Below, one piece after another: positions 59,201 through 64,000 of a stretch of 64,000 bases of DNA. The stretch is from the NCBI GenBank assembly GCA_032209605.1, contig JASFXZ010000098.1, forward strand, positions 308,018 through 372,017, given 5' to 3'. The position numbers and the translations under genes are program-made. This DNA is from Mactromeris polynyma (lineage: Eukaryota > Mollusca > Bivalvia > Venerida > Mactridae). The stretch's first letter is position 1. The number at the start of each line of letters is the position of its first letter. Under the pieces are notes generated by a model. That model was not told the origin of the DNA, did no database searches, and worked only from the letters and a program-made list of their open reading frames with translations.

Positions 59201-61272
59201 CTGGCGCGTGAAGTACGCAGCATAAGATGTAAACTAGACGACATTTGCACGAACCATATATATAGAAGGGTTGCTGGCGCGGGAAGTACGCAACATAAGA
59301 TGTAAACTAGACGACATTTGCACGAACCATATATATAGAAGGGTTGCTGGCGCGGGAAGTACGCAGCATAAGATGTAAACTAGACGACATTAGCACGAAC
59401 CATATATATAGAAGGGTTGCTGGCGCGGGAAGTACGCAACATAAGATGTAAACTAGACGACATTTGCACGAACCATATATATAGAAGGGTTGCTGGCGCG
59501 TGAAGTACGCAGCATAAGATGTAAACTAGACGACATTTGCACGAACCATATATATAGAAGGGTTGCTGGCGCGGGAAGTACGCAACATAAGATGTAAACT
59601 AGACGACATTAGCACGAACCATATATATAGAAGGGTTGCTGGCGCGGGAAGTACGCAACATAAGATGTAAGCTAGACGACATTTGCACGAACCATATATA
59701 TAGAAGGGTTGCTGGCGCGGGAAGTACGCAACATAAGATGTAAACTAGACGACATTAGCACGAACCATATATATAGAAGGGTTGCTGGCGCGGGAAGTAC
59801 GCAACATAAGATGTAAACTAGACGACATTTGCACGAACCATATATATAGAAGGGTTGCTGGCGCGGGAAGTACGCAACATAAGATGTAAACTAGACGACA
59901 TTAGCACGAACCATATATATAGAAGGGTTGCTGGCGCGGGAAGTACGCAACATAAGATGTAAACTAGACGACATTTGCACGAACCATATATATAGAAGGG
60001 TTGCTGGCGCGGGAAGTACGCAACATAAGATGTAAACTAGACGACATTTGCACGAACCATATATATAGAAGGGTTGCTGGCGCGGGAAGTACGCAACATA
60101 AGATGTAAACTAGACGACATTTGCACGAACCATATATATAGAAGGGTTGCTGGCGCGGGAAGTACGCAACATAAGATGTAAACTAGACGACATTTGCACG
60201 AACCATATATATAGAAGGGTTGCTGGCGCGGGAAGTACGCAACATAAGATGTAAACTAGACGACATTTGCACGAACCATATATATAGAAGGGTTGCTGGC
60301 GCGGGAAGTACGCAACATAAGATGTAAACTAGACGACATTTGCACGAACCATATATATAGAAGGGTTGCTGGCGCGGGAAGTACGCAACATAAGATGTAA
60401 ACTAGACGACATTTGCACGAACCATATATATAGAAGGGTTGCTGGCGCGGGAAGTACGCAACATAAGATGTAAACTAGACGACATTTGCACGAACCATAT
60501 ATATAGAAGGGTTGCTGGCGCGGGAAGTACGCAACATAAGATGTAAACTAGACGACATTTGCACGAACCATATATATAGAAGGGTTGCTGGCGCGGGAAG
60601 TACGCAACATAAGATGTAAACTAGACGACATTAGCACGAACCATATATATAGAAGGGTTGCTGGCGCGGGAAGTACGCAACATAAGATGTAAACTAGACG
60701 ACATTTGCACGAACCATATATATAGAAGGGTTGCTGGCGCGGGAAGTACGCAACATAAGATGTAAACTAGACGACATTTGCACGAACCATATATATAGAA
60801 GGGTTGCTGGCGCGGGAAGTACGCAACATAAGATGTAAACTAGACGACATTTGCACGAACCATATATATAGAAGGGTTGCTGGCGCGGGAAGTACGCAAC
60901 ATAAGATGTAAACTAGACGACATTTGCACGAACCATATATATAGAAGGGTTGCTGGCGCGGGAAGTACGCAACATAAGATGTAAACTAGACGACATTAGC
61001 ACGAACCATATATATAGAAGGGTTGCTGGCGCGGGAAGTACGCAACATAAGATGTAAACTAGACGACATTAGCACGAACCATATATATAGAAGGGTTGCT
61101 GGCGCGGGAAGTACGCAACATAAGATGTAAACTAGACGACATTTGCACGAACCATATATATAGAAGGGTTGCTGGCGCGGGAAGTACGCAACATAAGATG
61201 TAAACTAGACGACATTTGCACGAACCATATATATAGAAGGGTTAATGGCGCGGGAAGTACGCAACATAAGAT
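53243..61272. repeat. 73-bp satellite, 110 units (8.03 kb)
   Basis: The unit starts gtaaactagacgacatttgc, continues acgaaccatatatatagaag, ggttgctggcgcgggaagta and ends cgcaacataagat. The start-to-start distance over the array is exactly 110 x 73 bp, so there is no net indel. Three positions carry most variation: cattTgc/cattAgc, gcgcgGgaag/gcgcgTgaag and cgcaAcat/cgcaGcat. Runs of these variants are duplicated (units 17-24 equal 41-48; units 27-36 equal 63-72). There are no long open frames. The unit contains a TATA-like catatatatag and, on the minus strand, an E2F-like TTCCCGCGCC. Confidence 0.98.
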
Positions 61273-61692
61273 GTAAACAAATTGAATATGTTGGCCCATA
61301 ATCATAGACAAACAAAAACAACCATGAATTAGTTCAATATTGAACGATACGTACATCTCTTGAGAGAAATTATACTAAGATTTTTTCCTTAGAATGTCTT
61401 TAATTAGAGAATTTATTCTAAAATAAAGTTTAAAAATAATTAAGTTTTTTTTTAAAGATTTTGCCAGCCTATTATGTTTACAGACATACTTGATTTTGTT
61501 TATTGTACGCTATCAAATTCTGCTTTATGTCTAAATAGTAAGCACAACATTTCAATCTAAAGGCACTGACTCTAGATTTATTTAAAACTGAAATTGATAA
61601 AACTTGTCTTCCAGTTTTATTTAATGATTAGAAATACATGTTTTGGGCCTCAACTAAAAAAGTAAAAAACAACAATTGTGCAAATTACTTAC
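61273..61692. other. Unassigned AT-rich sequence
   Basis: Between the satellite and the candidate micro-exon; nothing recognised. Confidence 0.4.
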
Positions 61693-61719
61693 CGTAATCT
61701 TGGGTTCATGCGAACAATT
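61693..61719 (-). other. Candidate 27-nt micro-exon
   Basis: On the minus strand, a strong acceptor (gtttatattttcag) and a perfect donor (gtaagtaa) enclose 27 nt, a multiple of 3. No protein family can be recognised from nine codons. If real, an unseen minus-strand gene spans the repeat-rich right part of the window. Confidence 0.3.
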
Positions 61720-61901
61720 CTGAAAATATAAACAATGCATTAATATTCCGTAGACAATATCCATGATCTTCTTTAATCACAAATCAATTCGGCAATTAAC
61801 AAAATCGAATAGTCGTGTCATCAGAGCGAAATAACATTTATGATTAGGCTATTTTGGTCTTTGATGCTCTACTCACGACTTGTGGATCCACCTGAACTCA
61901 A

Positions 61902-63757
61902 ACAGTCCACTCAAACAGTCCCCTCAAACAGTCCCCTCACGCAGTCCCCCTCACGCAGACCCCTCAAACAGTCCCCTCACACAGTCCCCCTCACACAGTC
62001 CCCTCACGCAGTCCCCCTCACGCAAACCCCTCAAACAGTCCCCTCACACAGTCCCCCTCACGCAGTCCCCCTCACGCAGTCCCCTCAAACAGTACCCTCA
62101 CACAGTCCCCCTCACACAGTCCCCTCACGCAGTCCCCCACACAGTCCCCTCACACAGTCCCCTCACGCAGTCCCCTCACACAGTCCCCCTCACGCAGTCC
62201 CCTCAAACAGTCCCCTCACACAGCCCCCCTCACACAGTCCCCTCACGCAGTCCCCCTCACGCAGTCCCCTCAAACAGTCCCCTCACACAACCCCCCCCAC
62301 ACAGTCCCCTCACGCAGTCCCCCTCACGCAGTCCCCTCAAACAGTCTCCTCACACAGTCCCCCTCACGCAGTCCCCCTCACGCAGTCCCCTCAAACAGTA
62401 CCCTCACACAGTCCCCCTCACACAGTCCCCTCACGCAGTGCCCTCACACAGTCCCCTCACACAGTCCCCTCACACAGTCCCCCTCACGCAGTCCCCTCAA
62501 ACAGTCCCCTCACACAGCCCCCCTCACACAGTCCCCTCACGCAGTCCCCCTCACGCAGCCCCCTCAAACAGTCCCCTCACACAGCCCCCCTCACACAGTC
62601 CCCTCACGCAGTCCCCCTCACGCAGTCCCCTCAAACAGTCTCCTCACACAGTCCCCCTCACGCAGTCCCCCTCACACAGTCCCCTCAAACAGTACCCTCA
62701 CACAGCCCCCCTCACACAGTCCCCTCACGCAGTCCCCTCACACAGTGCACTCACACAGTCCTCTCACGCAATCCCCTCACACAGTCCCCTTACATAATCC
62801 CCTCACTCAGTCCTCTCACACAGTCCCCCTCTCACAGTCCCCTCACACAGTCCCCCTCACGCAGTCCCCTCAAACAGTCCCCCCACACAGCCCCCCTCAC
62901 ACAGTCCCCTCACGCAGTCCCCCTCACGCAGCCCCCTCAAACAGTCCCCTCACACAGCCCCCCTCACACAGTCCCCTCACGCAGTCCCCCTCACGCAGTC
63001 CCCTCAAACAGTCTCCTCACACAGTCCCCCTCACGCAGTCCCCCTCACGCAGTCCCCTCAAACAGTACCCTCACACAGTCCCCCTCACACAGTCCCCTCA
63101 CGCAGTCCCCTCACACAGTGCCCTCACACAGTCCTCTCACGCAATCCCCTCACACAGTCCCCTCACACAATCCCCTCACTCAGTCCTCTCACACAGTCCC
63201 CCTCTCACAGTCCCCTCACACAGCACCCTCACTCAGTCCTCTCACTCAGTCCCCCTCTCACAGTCCCCTCACACAGTCCCCTCAGACAGTCCCCTCACAC
63301 TGTCCCCTCACACAGTCCCTTCAAACAGTTCAATCACACAGTCCCCTCACGCAGTCCCCCTTACGCAGTCACTTCACACAGTCCCCCTCTCACAGTCCCC
63401 TCACGCAGTCCCCCTTACGCAGTCACTTCACACAGTCCCCCTCTCACAGTCCCCTCATGCAGTTCCCTCACACAGTCCCCCTCTCACAGTCCCCTCACGC
63501 AGTCCCCCTTACGCAGTCACTTCACACAGTCCCCCTCTCACAGTCCCCTCACGCAGTCCCCTCACACTGTCCCCTCACACAGTCCCCTCACACAGTCCCC
63601 TAACGCAGTCCCCTCACACTGTCCCCTCACACAGTCCCCTCACACAGTCCCCTCACGCAGTCCCCCTCACACTGTCCCCTCACACAGTCCCCTCACGCAG
63701 TCCCCTAACGCAGTCCCCTCACGCAGTCCCCTAACGTAGTCCCCTCACGCAGTCCCT
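61902..63757. repeat. 14-15-bp C-rich tandem array, about 130 copies
   Basis: Units are of the type ctcacacagtcccc / ctcacgcagtccccc. The plus strand lacks stop triplets in the common unit, so overlapping 300- to 590-codon frames of Ser/Pro/His/Thr/Gln repeats appear in all three frames; these are not credible genes. A distinctive run (caaacagtctcctcacacag) recurs at about 62338, 62634 and 63005, showing 300-370-bp higher-order copies. Confidence 0.96.
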
Positions 63758-63844
63758 ATACTGCGAAAAGTGTCTGTGAATGTATGTACGTACAAATCAG
63801 TTAAGCAAACTGTTTTCATAACGGGCTGTATCCGGTAAATGTAT

Positions 63845-64000
63845 TACAGTAAAACCTCAATAATAAGACCACCCTCGGGACTCTTGAAGACTGGTCTTAA
63901 TATTGACATGGTCTTAATATCGAGGTTGAATAAAAAGCAAAACAGTGAAAATGGACTTGAAAATTGTGTTATTAATATCGAGGTTGTCTTATTATTGAGG
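63845..64000. mobile_element. MITE with TACAGTAAAACCTCA end, copy 2, cut by window edge
   Basis: Matches 50748-50929 from its left end through cagtgaaaatggacttgaaa. The right inverted end lies beyond the window. Confidence 0.8.

Noticed and set aside
61840..63734. Overlapping 305- to 587-codon plus-strand frames rich in Ser, Pro, Thr, His and Gln
   Set aside because: They are read-throughs of a 14-15-bp array that lacks stop triplets. All three frames are open at once and the unit length is not a multiple of 3, so none is a plausible protein.

Overview
The window looks like nuclear DNA from a mollusc, probably a bivalve. The evidence is AT-rich sequence with compact exons split by GT-AG introns, two animal transcription-factor genes, a jockey/CR1-type retrotransposon, palindromic MITEs, tRNA-derived SINEs, and interspersed repeats ending in a C/G-run hairpin followed by 'cataataa', which I associate with mollusc genomes. 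The species cannot be named from sequence alone. I see no prokaryotic genes, CRISPR arrays or intact tRNA genes.

Two complete genes could be assembled by hand, both on the minus strand and in tandem. MLX (Max-like protein X; 8 coding exons, 243 residues) spans 12428 to 4178. USF (upstream stimulatory factor; 9 coding exons, 306 residues) spans 36840 to 22957. Both encode bHLH-leucine-zipper proteins whose families bind CACGTG E-boxes: MLX as the obligate partner of Mondo/ChREBP and Mxd/Mnt proteins, USF as a homo- or heterodimer. Every exon junction used keeps the reading frame and has AG/GT boundaries. Between the genes lie a 5'-truncated, lightly damaged LINE (13728-16467), a foldback MITE rich in CRE and E-box motifs (17287-17478) and two hAT-like elements.

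The other dominant feature is tandem repetition. At least 24 unrelated arrays, with units of 13 to 86 bp, cover roughly 40 percent of the window by my hand sum. The largest is an 8.03 kb satellite of exactly 110 units of 73 bp (53243-61272). Nearly all long open frames outside the LINE are these arrays read through and are not genes. From 37 kb to the end I recognise no protein-coding gene, only arrays, MITEs, a SINE and unassigned AT-rich DNA.

The most unusual observation is in MLX. Two intronic arrays begin inside the next exon, so every unit carries a copy of the genuine splice acceptor plus the first 15-18 exon bases. About 8 decoy acceptors precede exon 5 and about 40 precede exon 4. Use of a decoy would run into an in-frame stop within one unit. 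Several arrays, including the 73-bp satellite, also show higher-order duplications that can be traced by linked variants.
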